Origin: Ctenosaura bakeri
Lineage: Eukaryota; Chordata; Lepidosauria; Squamata; Iguanidae
Direction of reading: 5' to 3'
DNA: 64,000 bases
NCBI GenBank assembly: GCA_948474755.1
Contig: CAOLHI010000419.1
Span: 682,001 to 746,000, forward strand
The notes under the pieces are model-generated. The model searched no databases. It saw only the letters and a list, made by a program, of their open reading frames with translations, and was not told where the DNA came from. This document shows positions 50,913 through 61,020 of this stretch, piece after piece (position 1 is the first letter of the stretch; each line of letters opens with the position of its first letter). The position numbers and the translations under genes were made by a program.

Positions 50913-51438
50913 CAAAACTCACATCTCCAGCACCAGCAAACCGCTTGCTGTTAATGACAGCAAAACAGTGAAAGCTCTGCTATCTTCTAACCAGTCCCAT
51001 CTTGTAAATAAAGGCAAGCCCCAGTGGCAAGCCCCAGTGGAAGAGCAAAAAGGTCCAGGGGGTGCATTCTGCCCCTTTATGCACAAGATGAAGTGGTGCA
51101 GTGATGGCTCCTTATCCTCCTCCCTTACTGAGGTGCCAGAAAGATGGGCTATGAGCAACACAAATTGAGCAGCAGACTCTCAAACTTGCATCAACTGAAG
51201 CCAATTTCCTTTTCTCCCTCCCTCCATTGGAATTTTATTGGGTGAGACAGGAAAGGAATGAGGAGATAGGAGTGGGACAGTGGTAGCTGCAGCTTCCTTT
51301 TGAAAATTAAACTGTTCCCATTCACAAAAATAGCTGTGCTGGTCTGTGTAGTATAAGGAAAAAGGTAGTACTTACTAGAAAAAATGAATTGATTTCTATT
51401 TTAGCATGAACATTTGTGAGTACCAATTCACTCTCTCA

Positions 51439-51640
51439 GGCCATTTCTGCCCTACACTGTTATAGAGCTGCTCTTCCATTTTCAATGTCTTGTGGAATTC
51501 TGGGGTTTGTAGTTTACTGAGGCACAAGAGCTCTCTGGCTGAGAATTCTAAATGTCCCTCCCTAAATTGCCAACCCCAGTATTCCATAGGACGTTGAAAA
51601 TGGAATAATAACACTATAACACTCTAGTGCAGAAACAGCC
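51439..51640. mobile_element. Fold-back MITE family 1
   Basis: 202 bp, ends GGCCATTTCTGCCC / GTGCAGAAACAGCC, flanked by TCA on both sides. Confidence 0.85.
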
Positions 51641-51765
51641 TCAGACCAAAGTGAAAGAGGAAGTGGATTGGCAGCCACAAAAGCTCATGCCTTTGAAGTG
51701 GCTGTAGCTTCCCCCTGTTTCTTTTTCATCTGTTTTTCTTCTTCAGAATCTTTTCTTCCCACCAG

Positions 51766-52673
51766 TGTTACCCAACTGGAAAACACCATCCCGGGGTCTA
51801 CAATTTTGATTTTAAAATATGATTCCATGTGCCTGAGAGGTCGCCCAGACGGGCACACAGGCAGCAATGGTCGAACGATTGAAAACTAAGTCAGGTCAGT
51901 AAAATCCCCCGTCACGTAGCCCCAGGAGACCTCAAGCTGTGCAAATCCACAGTAGACAAAGGGTCCTCAGCCCCTGAGAAGCCAACTTGATCGGATTAGT
52001 GTGTTTGCCCCAAGTAGAGCAAAATCCTATCAGGCAAGGACCATTTACATGGAGTCACACCACAATCTAAAGCCGCCGAAGATCCTGAGATGTTGGCAAC
52101 ACCTTGTAATCTCATCATGTGAAGGAAGTTACCATTGTGGAGCTTATTTCTCGTTGCAACACTCATTGCTCTCCCCAGGAAAGGATTAGCCCTCCAGGTA
52201 CTTTTCCCCCTACAAATAGTCCCAGTTTTTGAGTGGTTCTTTGGAGCACTCCCGGTCATCTCAGCTGACTGTTTCTCCATCCGTTGAGTAATCCTCTCAG
52301 CCTTCTCCGTGCTGAGCTCCACTTCTCTGCTGTTTTTCCCAGACCAAGGACTTCAGGAAGAGGTGCAGTATTACCCCAGCTACAACCCCTTCAATATTCC
52401 CCTATCCAGTTCCCTCTCTTTTGCTTCTTAATAGGTCTTGAGTGAGTGTGTGAGTGATTGCGTTGGTGCGTGAGACTTTCAATAAAATCATTCTATTGGA
52501 CATTTTCATTTGGTTTTTGGCTTGGCCTGACCCCGTAAAAACTGGGTAAAAAGATCCCACTAGGTTACCCTGCCTCTCGCATTGCTATTGCTCTTCCTCT
52601 GGCTAGTTTCCATTCCCTATCACATGGAGCACATTGAGGTGTCCCCCAAGGGACCCCAGAAATCAGGGCAACA
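51766..52673 (+). mobile_element. Solo LTR (retrovirus-like), family LTR-x, copy 2
   Basis: 908 bp starting TGTTACCC and ending GGCAACA, with a perfect 4-bp duplication CCAG at 51762-51765 and 52674-52677. AATAAA at 52481-52486 is the expected LTR poly(A) signal, and the R/U5-like region after it matches copy 1. No internal viral genes flank it. It lies between the two ST13-like genes, opposite in strand to them, just beyond a MITE (51439-51640). Confidence 0.75.
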
Positions 52674-53520
52674 CCAGAATGGTAGTCCAGTGGGAATTCT
52701 CAAGAATTGGGAGGACATTATTCAGGGCTCATATTGAAAGTTTCCCATGTGAGCAGATTGGCCACATTAAATCTAGATTCTAGGCATTCTGCCAGGTACC
52801 CTTTTAGACTATTAACTGGACCAGAGTCTACAATTTCGTTTGTAAAAAAAAAAAAAAAAAGTGTGATATCTGGAAGCAGAGATAGGACCCTCTAGTCTTG
52901 GGAGGAAAGAGCTTGCTTTTGTTATTCCAGTCTCCTGGGTAAAAGTAGCCAAAACTTGCCATTTGGACACTGCTAGGGTGGAGAAATCTAGCCTTTGGAA
53001 GGAGCAGAGGTGTTTTTTGTTTGTTAAAAACTTATAAGTGTAACAGGACACCTGGCAAAGACATGGTAGTCATTGTAGATTTCCAGAAGAATCACAGTTC
53101 TACTTTATTTTCCCCAGGCTTCTTGAGAACTGAATTGGATGCTTTCAGATGGAAAGGAGAAAGATATAGATAGGTTACACCTTATTGAGGAAAGGCAGAT
53201 GTTTACTGTAAGCCTTAAAAAGATAGTGGGAACAGAATTTTTACTGTAGGTTCAGTAAAATAGAATTTTTATTATCTATGTTTTCTTTCTGTCTATTAAT
53301 ATTATTAATTCCATTTCATAATTATTGCTGAAAATAATGTTGTTGTAGAGAGAGGAGAGTGTTAAAAATAATTGGCAGTGGGTGTCAAATATACTAGATA
53401 AAAAACTGGCAATCCCCCGCCAATAAAAAGAATTTGCACAAGTTTTCTTCAACATTGCTGAAAATGGCCACCACTTGATTGAGAAGGGGCAAGAAGAGGC
53501 CCCTAAAGGGCCAACAAAGG

Positions 53521-53545
53521 TGTGTGTGTGTGTGTGTGTGTGTGT
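53521..53545. repeat. (TG)n microsatellite
   Basis: Twelve perfect TG units. Confidence 0.9.
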
Positions 53546-53579
53546 TGGGAGGTGCATAGTCAATGTCACACAATATTAG

Positions 53580-53720
53580 GGTATTTAGGGATGGGGATGG
53601 AAAGAATATTAAAAACTACATGAAAAGGGCCAAAATGACTTTCTTCAGTGCCAGGAAAAATTGATGAAGATAATCCTAGACTGCAGGAATCTTTGCAGGA
53701 CTTACTTTGCATGGGGGGAA
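53580..53720. repeat. Unclassified repeat family 3, left-end fragment
   Basis: Begins TTTAGGGATGGGGATGGAAA, the complement-like counterpart of the CATCCCTA right end, and continues GATGAAGATAATCCTAGACTG and GGAATCTTTGCAGGACTTAC. Confidence 0.45.
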
Positions 53721-54534
53721 AAAAATCAGGATAGGTTTACTTTTCTTATGTCATCCTAGATCCATATAGACAACCTATATCCCATACACTACTTGCAACC
53801 TTTAATCCAGGATGGGGAAGATGTGGCCAGTGAGCCAAATGGATCCTTTAAAGCCATTCTGATCTTCACTCCCAGGCCCACCTGAAACCCTTGCCTGTAA
53901 AATCAGGCAACAGTGCCCTCAGATGTCTTGAAGAGGGAATGGTTGGCAATCAGAGGCTGCTTTTGTCTCATGGGGTCAGTTTTAGGCCTGGAGAAACTGG
54001 AAAGGAGTTTCCCTAAACTGGAAATGACTAGAAAGTATGTAAAGATGGGAGGTGTAGCCCCTCTTAAGGTCCTTGGGAGTTAGTGTACCCCTGATGTATT
54101 GAAATTGCTTATCTTTGCTTTAGGCACTGTTCCTGTAACCTCCTCTCATTTAATCAGTCAGGCAGTGCAGAAACACTGATCAGGATCACCAATAGAGACA
54201 TTTTAATCTTACCCATTCCAAAGGATAGCCATACAGAGCACTGCTTCCTTTCTGTTAGTAGCAATGAGCAAACAGCAATCTGGATTATGGCTATTGGAGG
54301 TCGAGGTCTCTTCTCTGTGATCCAAAAGCAGAGAGTGATAGGAGGGAACAAGATTAAAGCTGTCCATCTCCCCAGTGCTCGCATACTAGTTATCTTCCTC
54401 AGAATTACTGGAACAGGGAAATGGCTTGACTTCACCTAATTCAGCAGTTCTGAGGCAGACTTTTGATGTAACATTGATGGCACCCCAGTCCACTACCACA
54501 GATAACCTCTACCATAGTTTCATAGAGAGATTCA

Positions 54535-54720
54535 AGCCATTTCTGCACTACATTTCCACTTTCAACATCCTATGGAATCCTGGGGTTTGCAGTTTAAGGA
54601 CAGGCATTTGGAATCCTCAGCCAGAGAACTCTTTGGCCTCAGCAAACTACAAACCCCAGAATTCTGCAGGATGTTGAAAGTAGACTAATAGCACTATAAC
54701 AGTGTAGGGTGGAAATGGCC
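54535..54720. mobile_element. Fold-back MITE family 1
   Basis: About 186 bp, ends AGCCATTTCTGCACTACA / GTAGGGTGGAAATGGCC. Flanks TCA and TCT differ by one base. Confidence 0.75.
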
Positions 54721-55261
54721 TCTGTTTCTTACTGATCTTACAGAGCATGGGTGACAGACTCAAACCCAGCAAAAGCCTGCGATGTAATTGCCATACAAGA
54801 CAGCAATAATTCTCCAGCAGCTTCTACTTGGAAACAACCACTGAAGTTGTAATGGAACTACTGCAGTGCCTAAGCTTCAATCTGAGGAAGCTGAGCTGAA
54901 GGATAAGTCAATGTTATAGCAAGACAGTGAGAAATCCAAGAGAATCACACTCTCATTGTTTTCTCCCATTGCTCTCCTCACATAGGCCATCCTGCAGGTC
55001 TAGAAAGAAAGTCTCATATGCATTGGCTACGTTATTTCCTGTTAGTGTTTTCCTTTGCTGATGTACATGGAGTATAGGTAGTATGGAATTTGTATTGAAC
55101 TAGTGCTTAACAGCATCATTGTTAAGTGTTTTTGTTTCTTTTTGTTAAATATTATTAGAAGGGCACATTTTAATTTAAATTATTCTTAATAATTTTGTAA
55201 CTAGTTTTATAAAAGGGAAAAAAAAGAGAGTAAGAAAAAATGATTCCTTTCTATGTACAAG

Positions 55262-55267
55262 TTTATT
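55262..55267 (-). terminator. Candidate poly(A) signal of ST13-like copy B
   Basis: AATAAA on the minus strand (TTTATT on plus) about 34 bases past the TAA stop of copy B. It would give a very short 3' UTR. Copy A has ATTAAA at nearly the same distance. Confidence 0.5.
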
Positions 55268-55300
55268 TAGTGACAAGAACACGTGTAGCTAACCTCCAAA

Positions 55301-56239
55301 TTAAGGCTGTCTGCGGGTTAACTTAATGAACATGCTTTTCTTTCGGTATTTGTAAATGTTTTCTGGATTCCAAACTACATCCAAGAATGCCATCATTACC
55401 CTGGGATCTAAAAGGGCAAGGAAAGGTTTGAAATGTTTCCGACCTGCTTTAGCCATTTCATCCCAGGAATTCTCCTCTCTTTGGATTCTCCCTTGCTCCT
55501 CCAGAGCCATTCTGACCTTTTCTAACTGTACTTGGATCTTCTTGAACTCTAGCTTTTGCTCATGTTTGAGACGGTTCTCCATGACCTTCTGAACTTTAAG
55601 TTGTGCCATTTGAAGCAAAGCATCAGTTTCTTCATCACAATCAAGTTTGCAAGCCATTGTGAAGTCCTCAGCAGCTTTCTTCCAGTATCCCAGGAGCATG
55701 TAGGCTTTCCCTCGCCACTTGTATGGCTGTGCAGAATTGCGGTTGAGCTCAGAGGCTTTGTTACAGTCCCTGATGGCAGCACTAGGTTTCTTCAGTTTCA
55801 TAAAGACACTTGCTCTGTTCACATATGTGACACTAGACTGTGGGTTCAACTTGATGGCATCAGTGAACAATTCAACAGCTTTTTGGAGATTACCTTTATC
55901 AATGGCCTCAAATGCTTCCTCCCTTTTTTCATCTGCCTGATCCATCATTTCACTAGTTAGTATTACATTTTCATCTCCCATTTCTTGGAGAATATCTTGG
56001 TCTGGTTCAATGATTTCATCATCTTCATTAATTTCACAATCACTTTCATCATCATTTTTGCTGACTTCTTGCTTTTCTTCCTCTTCAAGTGCTTTTCTCC
56101 CAGCAGGATCTAGGTAAGTGTGTAATATATTTTCTACATGAGCCCTCAACAAGGCCAGCTGCTTGGCTCCCACAAGACCAGGATCTTGGCTGTAGGCACT
56201 GACCAAAGCCTGAAGATTTTTCACTCTCCTAAGATCCAT
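55301..56239 (-). CDS. ST13: ST13-like (Hsc70-interacting protein, Hip) intronless paralogue B
   Basis: Intact 312-residue ORF. The frame stays open ten codons further, to 56269, but that upstream codon is TTG; the ATG at 56237-56239 aligns with the Hip N-terminus ([10 protein letters not shown], compare [10 protein letters not shown] in copy A), so I start there. Layout matches copy A: dimerisation region (1-40), acidic linker (52-90, [18 protein letters not shown]), TPR block (about 101-206, with [13 protein letters not shown] and [22 protein letters not shown]), charged helix (215-256), and STI1/DP-like end (270-305, [20 protein letters not shown]). It also lacks the Gly-Gly-Met-Pro repeats. 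By eye the TPR blocks of A and B agree at roughly three positions in five, while the acidic linker and charged helix vary more. This pattern, with no stop or frameshift, suggests selected proteins rather than pseudogenes. Role inferred: Hsc70 co-chaperone variant. An AATAAA lies just past the stop. Confidence 0.85.
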   Translation of the reverse strand: MDLRRVKNLQALVSAYSQDPGLVGAKQLALLRAHVENILHTYLDPAGRKALEEEEKQEVSKNDDESDCEINEDDEIIEPDQDILQEMGDENVILTSEMMDQADEKREEAFEAIDKGNLQKAVELFTDAIKLNPQSSVTYVNRASVFMKLKKPSAAIRDCNKASELNRNSAQPYKWRGKAYMLLGYWKKAAEDFTMACKLDCDEETDALLQMAQLKVQKVMENRLKHEQKLEFKKIQVQLEKVRMALEEQGRIQREENSWDEMAKAGRKHFKPFLALLDPRVMMAFLDVVWNPENIYKYRKKSMFIKLTRRQP

Positions 56240-56389
56240 GGGAAAGACACAGGACAATGTGAAGGGCAAGGATGAATGGGTTAATCTAGTAACACATATT
56301 ACAGCTTGCTAAACAGTCCAGTCCTAGCAAGAAGAGAGGACAAAACCAGTATCGCTGCTTCTTGTTGTCACAATTCATAATCATTTTGA

Positions 56390-56397
56390 TGATGTCA
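56390..56397 (-). promoter_or_regulatory. CRE-like site upstream of ST13-like copy B
   Basis: TGATGTCA about 151 bases upstream of the chosen ATG, inside a larger near-palindrome (TGATGATGTCATCA). The same octamer occurs upstream of copy A. Confidence 0.3.
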
Positions 56398-56399
56398 TC

Positions 56400-59135
56400 A
56401 GAATTGACAAAACAAATCTTACACATCATTAAATACTTCATTGTGTTTGTTTCTTGTCTTTGGCATTGAAAGAGGGGCAATTTTAACATTGAAATTAATT
56501 TTAAACTGACATTTAAATTTACATTTAAAAGCCTTAACAAAATAACAGTGAAAATCCCATCCATTATTTTGATCCCTTACTCTATCCTCATTTTAAACTT
56601 TGGAAAGAAGAAAATAGCTGTGTGAATTTTTAAACCCCACATTTGTCACTTACCCCCTTAAAAACTCTTCTCTTACTTTCCCTTTCTCCCAGTTTCATAA
56701 TCGTATGTCCTTATCCTCCCACTTACTTTAACTCAGGTGAATCCTAGGAAAAGTCCCAGGGTTAAGAGCTTCAACATTCAGTTCCCTGGGCCAGTTCCCT
56801 GGACTCTCAATCTTTGCCCTCTGTAGGACACAGAAGCCCACGTCCTCCAAGCTGACCTTATTATTGGTTGGCTAAAAATCTTTCAGCCTATATCATACTT
56901 TAATTATGAAAATAAGGTAAACAAATATTCCTATAAATATCTTCATTTATTAAAACACATGATAGTGGAATTGATAGTGGAACCCTATTGCTGTCATACA
57001 TATATCTAAGCTCCGTTACACAGGTGGTTGTGTTTTTTTGACCATTACACAACAGATGTATTCAGTTCATAGTTGTGCAAGCAGGGTTCTGCAGGCAAAA
57101 CCATTTCATATGCAGTTGTGCATTCTTGGATGGTGCACAAATATTAGCCAGTGCTTCCAATGTACCACTTTATTCACTGGAGTGCAGAGACAGCCATTTT
57201 ACATTCCCAATTGCACAATGAGATAAGAAGCCAGCAATCAGTTGCACAGCATCAGTATTCAGTAGAGGGAAAGTATAGTGCAACCACTGCAAAACTATGT
57301 CAGTGTAGATGTATACTACTCAAAGATAACATTGGATTCCAATCAATAACAAGCACATATGCATGTATGAATTACAGATTTTTTAAAATTCCAGAAAGGG
57401 TTACATTTGCAATTGTTATTGTATGGAAAACCTCTCTGTGGAAGAAAAATCCATCTCTGTAGAAAAATATTTATTTATTTAGTTGGTTTAGACCTTATCT
57501 TTTTTCCAGTGAGCCCAAAGTGTTATGTGTGGATGTCCTCTTCATCATTCCACTTTATCTTCAAAACAAACTTGTGAGTCAGATCAAGCTGAGAGATAGA
57601 GTACCAGGGTTAACCAATACATTTCATGGCTTAATAGGTACCTGAACCTGTGTTTCCCAAGTCCCAGTCTATCACTCCAACCATATTTTAAAAATCTTCT
57701 TTAGAAACACATGTCAAAACCACCTGTCTTATGGTTTAAGAATTTCATTTTTTTCATTGTTTTTTTCCAAGGTAACTAAAATTAAACTTAATGACTCAAT
57801 ACAAACATATCTCAATAAATATTTCAATAAAATATTAAATATTTTCAATATTCAATACTCAATAAAATTTTTGTTAAAACCCAAAACACTGCTTTATTCA
57901 TAGTATTGAATTTAAGTGACTCAGGATGTTTGGATGGTTGTCTTTGAGACAAACAAATGTTTGTAGAGGACAAAGTTGTTTGAAATTATTTGGAAACACA
58001 CACATACATTATGTGTCTGCGCTTCACACACATCTTGGCTATTTGTATAACTTTCTGAAGGCCTCCTGATTTTACAGATATAAAATAATATTTGGTTTCT
58101 GTAATATGAATCCTTCATTATTTCTACTTATTTTTTTAGGGAGTGGGATGAGGTGAGTCTGTTCCAGATACAGCTAACCTCAAATGTACCTTAACATCCC
58201 ATTGGAACTACTCTGGAATAACTGATTTAAGTCTTGTGAGTTAAACCTTGTTATTCTTTAATCTTGCTGTACTAACAAAAAGCAAGAAAGTATTTGCAAA
58301 AATCCTTGAGCTTTGGGTAGAGGTACAACTGTTTTATATTAGTACTACTGCTTCTTCACTAATTAAATAATTTAATTCTGAAAAAATGTTAATGCTGAAA
58401 TTCTAGTTCAAGTCAATCACTTTAGTTAAAAATACATTTAATTAAGTTGCTCCCCTTTGTTAGCAAATTTCCAACTTAATTGATAATTAATTGATGACTT
58501 GATTGATTTTAATTAGTTCCTATCACTACGCAATAGACTGGGCAATTCCCTGTCTAGTGTTTTGCTTGATACAGAAAAAAATCAGGTAAAGCCCTGGTGA
58601 TAAGTTTAGGGATTAACTATAGCCCCAGATGGATACCTGACAGTGATATACTTTAGCAAAGTAAGAAATGTAGACTACATTTTTATTATCAAAGTGATAC
58701 TTGTAAGGACCAACACCACAATGTCAAGGTAGGCATTATTTGGAAAAATAAGTGTGAAATATGTGAGTGAAGGAACAACAGTTCCTTTATACAATTAGAG
58801 GCAGGATGACATGTCTCAAGGTCTGATGTGAAATTTCAGTGTTTTGATTCAGGTTTTATTCCTTACAGAAACATTACAGAATATCCAGGAGAATAAAAAT
58901 AATTTCAGGAGGAGGAGGAAGTATAAAAGGCATATGATACTTTGTGTTGGGATGACATTACCTTGTCCAAGGCATCAACCTGTCATAGCAAAGGTTTTCG
59001 TATGATTATTCCAATCAGATTCTTTTGGGTTCTGCCTTAACCCACCTACAGATGCCAAGAATATTTGAAGTTTTCTTACCTTGATGAGAAAGGGTGTCTC
59101 AGCTGTTGACATTTCTTGATGTATTATGAGAATTG
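56400..59135. other. No gene recognised upstream of ST13-like copy B
   Basis: Strongly AT-rich, with the SINE-like repeat at 57465. Nothing resembling an upstream exon of copy B was seen. Confidence 0.4.
57465..57695 (-). repeat. Degenerate tRNA-headed SINE-like repeat, reverse orientation
   Basis: TATTTATTTATTTAG start, then TCTTCAAAACAAACTTGTGAG, GCTGAGAGATAGAG and CCTGAACCTGTGTTTCCCAA, ending in the complement of a tRNA-like head. Old and mutated. Confidence 0.4.
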
Positions 59136-59139
59136 CTTG

Positions 59140-59760
59140 CTATTTTTGGTGATTTTTCATACTGCAAGATTTTTGCAATAAGTCTGCTTCCACATAATTT
59201 TGTACATTTTGATGGTTTTTGCAGAAATACAATTGATTCTTTGCACAAACAAAATTTTTGTTTTGCTTGTTAGACAACTTCTCAGCCCAAATCCTAACCA
59301 CTATTATAATTAGGGGGGAAATTCCAAAAAAGTTTAAATCACTCAACAAACCAGCCTGATCCCATTCATCTGGCCAATGTTGGGCGTACCAAAGTCCCCT
59401 AAAATAAATGACAAATCCTATAGAACTAGTTGCATCCAAAGACGTCTTTAAGGCATCACAAAGGTGCAGCTCATCTCTCCAAAATGAAATACTGTTATAG
59501 GAAGCAAGGAAATCCTGCCAAATCAGCAAATCTTCCCTAATTCCCCTATACAACTTTGTCCTATGATAGGGCTTTTGTACTCCAGCTATTACGTCACAAA
59601 GATGCTTCAAAAAGGTCCTGCTAAGAGCAGTGACCTTACATACAAAAGCTCATGGAACCTCCTAAACATGGTTTTATAAAGCTCTAAAAATGCAGACACC
59701 CTCCTATTCAGGTCATCCAACTTCTCTGAAAGCAATCTACAGTACTTGTAGGGATGGCCC
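59140..59760 (-). pseudogene. RNase H and connection remnant of a second Ngaro/DIRS-like element
   Basis: A 156-codon open stretch (59140-59610) reads VQKPYHRTKLYRGIREDL, then SISFWRDELHLCDALKTSLD, IGFVIYFRGLWYAQHWPDEW and WAEKLSNKQNK. This matches the RNase H region of Ngaro/DIRS pol (KPHH-IRL--G-R-DL, FW, SDA-GS-GFG-YFRG-W, W). The first catalytic Asp equivalent (TSLDAT) is present. Just upstream, LLSEKLDDLNRRV and LYKTMFRRFHELL fit the RT-RNase H connection with frame changes. Downstream recombinase was not found, so the 3' half seems lost. Confidence 0.7.
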
Positions 59761-60219
59761 TCCATAATTAGATAGGGGATTATGGGTTAGCATGTATTTC
59801 TAATAGACACAGATTCTGGTTGCTTAGTAAAACATTATGGAGCAGGCATACATTCCTCCATTTGCTGTTCTCTAAACATCCATGGGGGATGTAGATAGTA
59901 ACCATGGGAACTTATGGGACTTTATGACCCCAAGCGTAGGAATGTGCTTTCGGTTTCTTTGTGTGAATCTGAAACTGCTTAACTACATAGGCTTTTGGGA
60001 TCTTTACTCATTCCTGTTCTTCGAAGCCAATGTTCACTGCTCAGCAACTTTACAATAAATCTGTTATGCAAGTTTATTGTCCTTGTATCTGAGTCTGATC
60101 CTGACAGTACTGCTATAAGATATCACCTTTTTCAAAAGTGGCTAATCCCCCAGTCTTTTCCTGTGCTAAAGGCACACCTAATTCCTTGATGAAGTAATAA
60201 AATTTCATCATTAGAAAAG

Positions 60220-60838
60220 CACATTTCTCCATTCTAGCTTTACCTACAAACAGGAAATCATCTAGGTAATGAAATTCTCATCATAAAACTGACCAATGCT
60301 CAATGCTCACTCAAGAAAAGTACTGAACTTTTGAAAAGCACTGCAAAACACAGAACATAGGGCAGCCCTGATCCATGTAAAAATGACCATCAAAAGAAAA
60401 CAATTCAAAATCCAAGGTCTGAACTGAAAGAAGGCAAAATGCTGTCTTAAGGTCACACTTTGCCAAGTATGACCCTATCCCATTCCAATACATTATTCTA
60501 ATTGCAGCATCAAAAGACATGTACCTAATTGTACACAACTCAACTGGAATAGCATTTTTAACTGAATATCCTTTTCAGAAAGACAAGTGATGAATCAATC
60601 TAAATGTACTAGGCACCTTCTGGGGAAGACCCCCAAGGCAGACACCTTCAAATTACTAACTGGAGAAGACCTTCAGTCACCTCCTTAGCAATGCTATCCC
60701 AAACAACTTGCTCCAAACCAACAACAGAGTGCAGATTCTTAGCAAAATAAGGCTTCCAAATCTCTGGAAATGGTATCCAGAAACCCTTCCTAAAAACTTT
60801 AACCTACTAAGTTGCAGCCTCTCTATTGGGATAAACAT
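60220..60838 (-). pseudogene. Reverse transcriptase remnant of the second Ngaro/DIRS-like element
   Basis: Reading minus from 60838: YPNREAAT, then IPFPEIWKPYFAKNLHSVVG, LEQVVWDSIAKEVTEG, FRLIHHLS, VKNAIPVELCTIRYMSFDAA, LAKCDLKTAF (motif A Asp), GCPM and finally HYLDDFLFVG. YLDD is encoded at 60257-60268. The order is the full DIRS/Ngaro RT from the YP-REAA start to the catalytic motif. At least two frame changes and a stop break it, and about 400 bases between YLDD and the RNase H block are unrecognisable. It is the RT module that the element at 19-22 kb lacks. Confidence 0.75.
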
Positions 60839-61020
60839 GCTATAGTGCTGTTATTCCACTTTCAAGATCGTATGGAATCCTGGGGTTTGCAGTTTAGGGA
60901 GGGGCATTTAAGATTCTCAACCAGAGAGATTTTTGGAATCAATAAACTACAAACCCTAGAATTCCGCAGGATGTTGAAAGTGAAATAAAAGCACTATAAC
61001 AATGTAGTACAGAAATGGTC
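60838..61020. mobile_element. Fold-back MITE family 1 at the RT boundary, left end decayed
   Basis: Core and right arm typical (right end GTAGTACAGAAATGGTC); the left terminal 15-20 bases are missing or diverged. It lies directly against the first recognisable RT codons of the minus-strand retroelement. Confidence 0.75.

Noticed and set aside
55301..56269. Extended start of ST13-like copy B giving 322 residues
   Set aside because: The first codon at 56267-56269 is TTG, and the extra ten residues have no counterpart in copy A; the ATG at 56237-56239 fits Hip.
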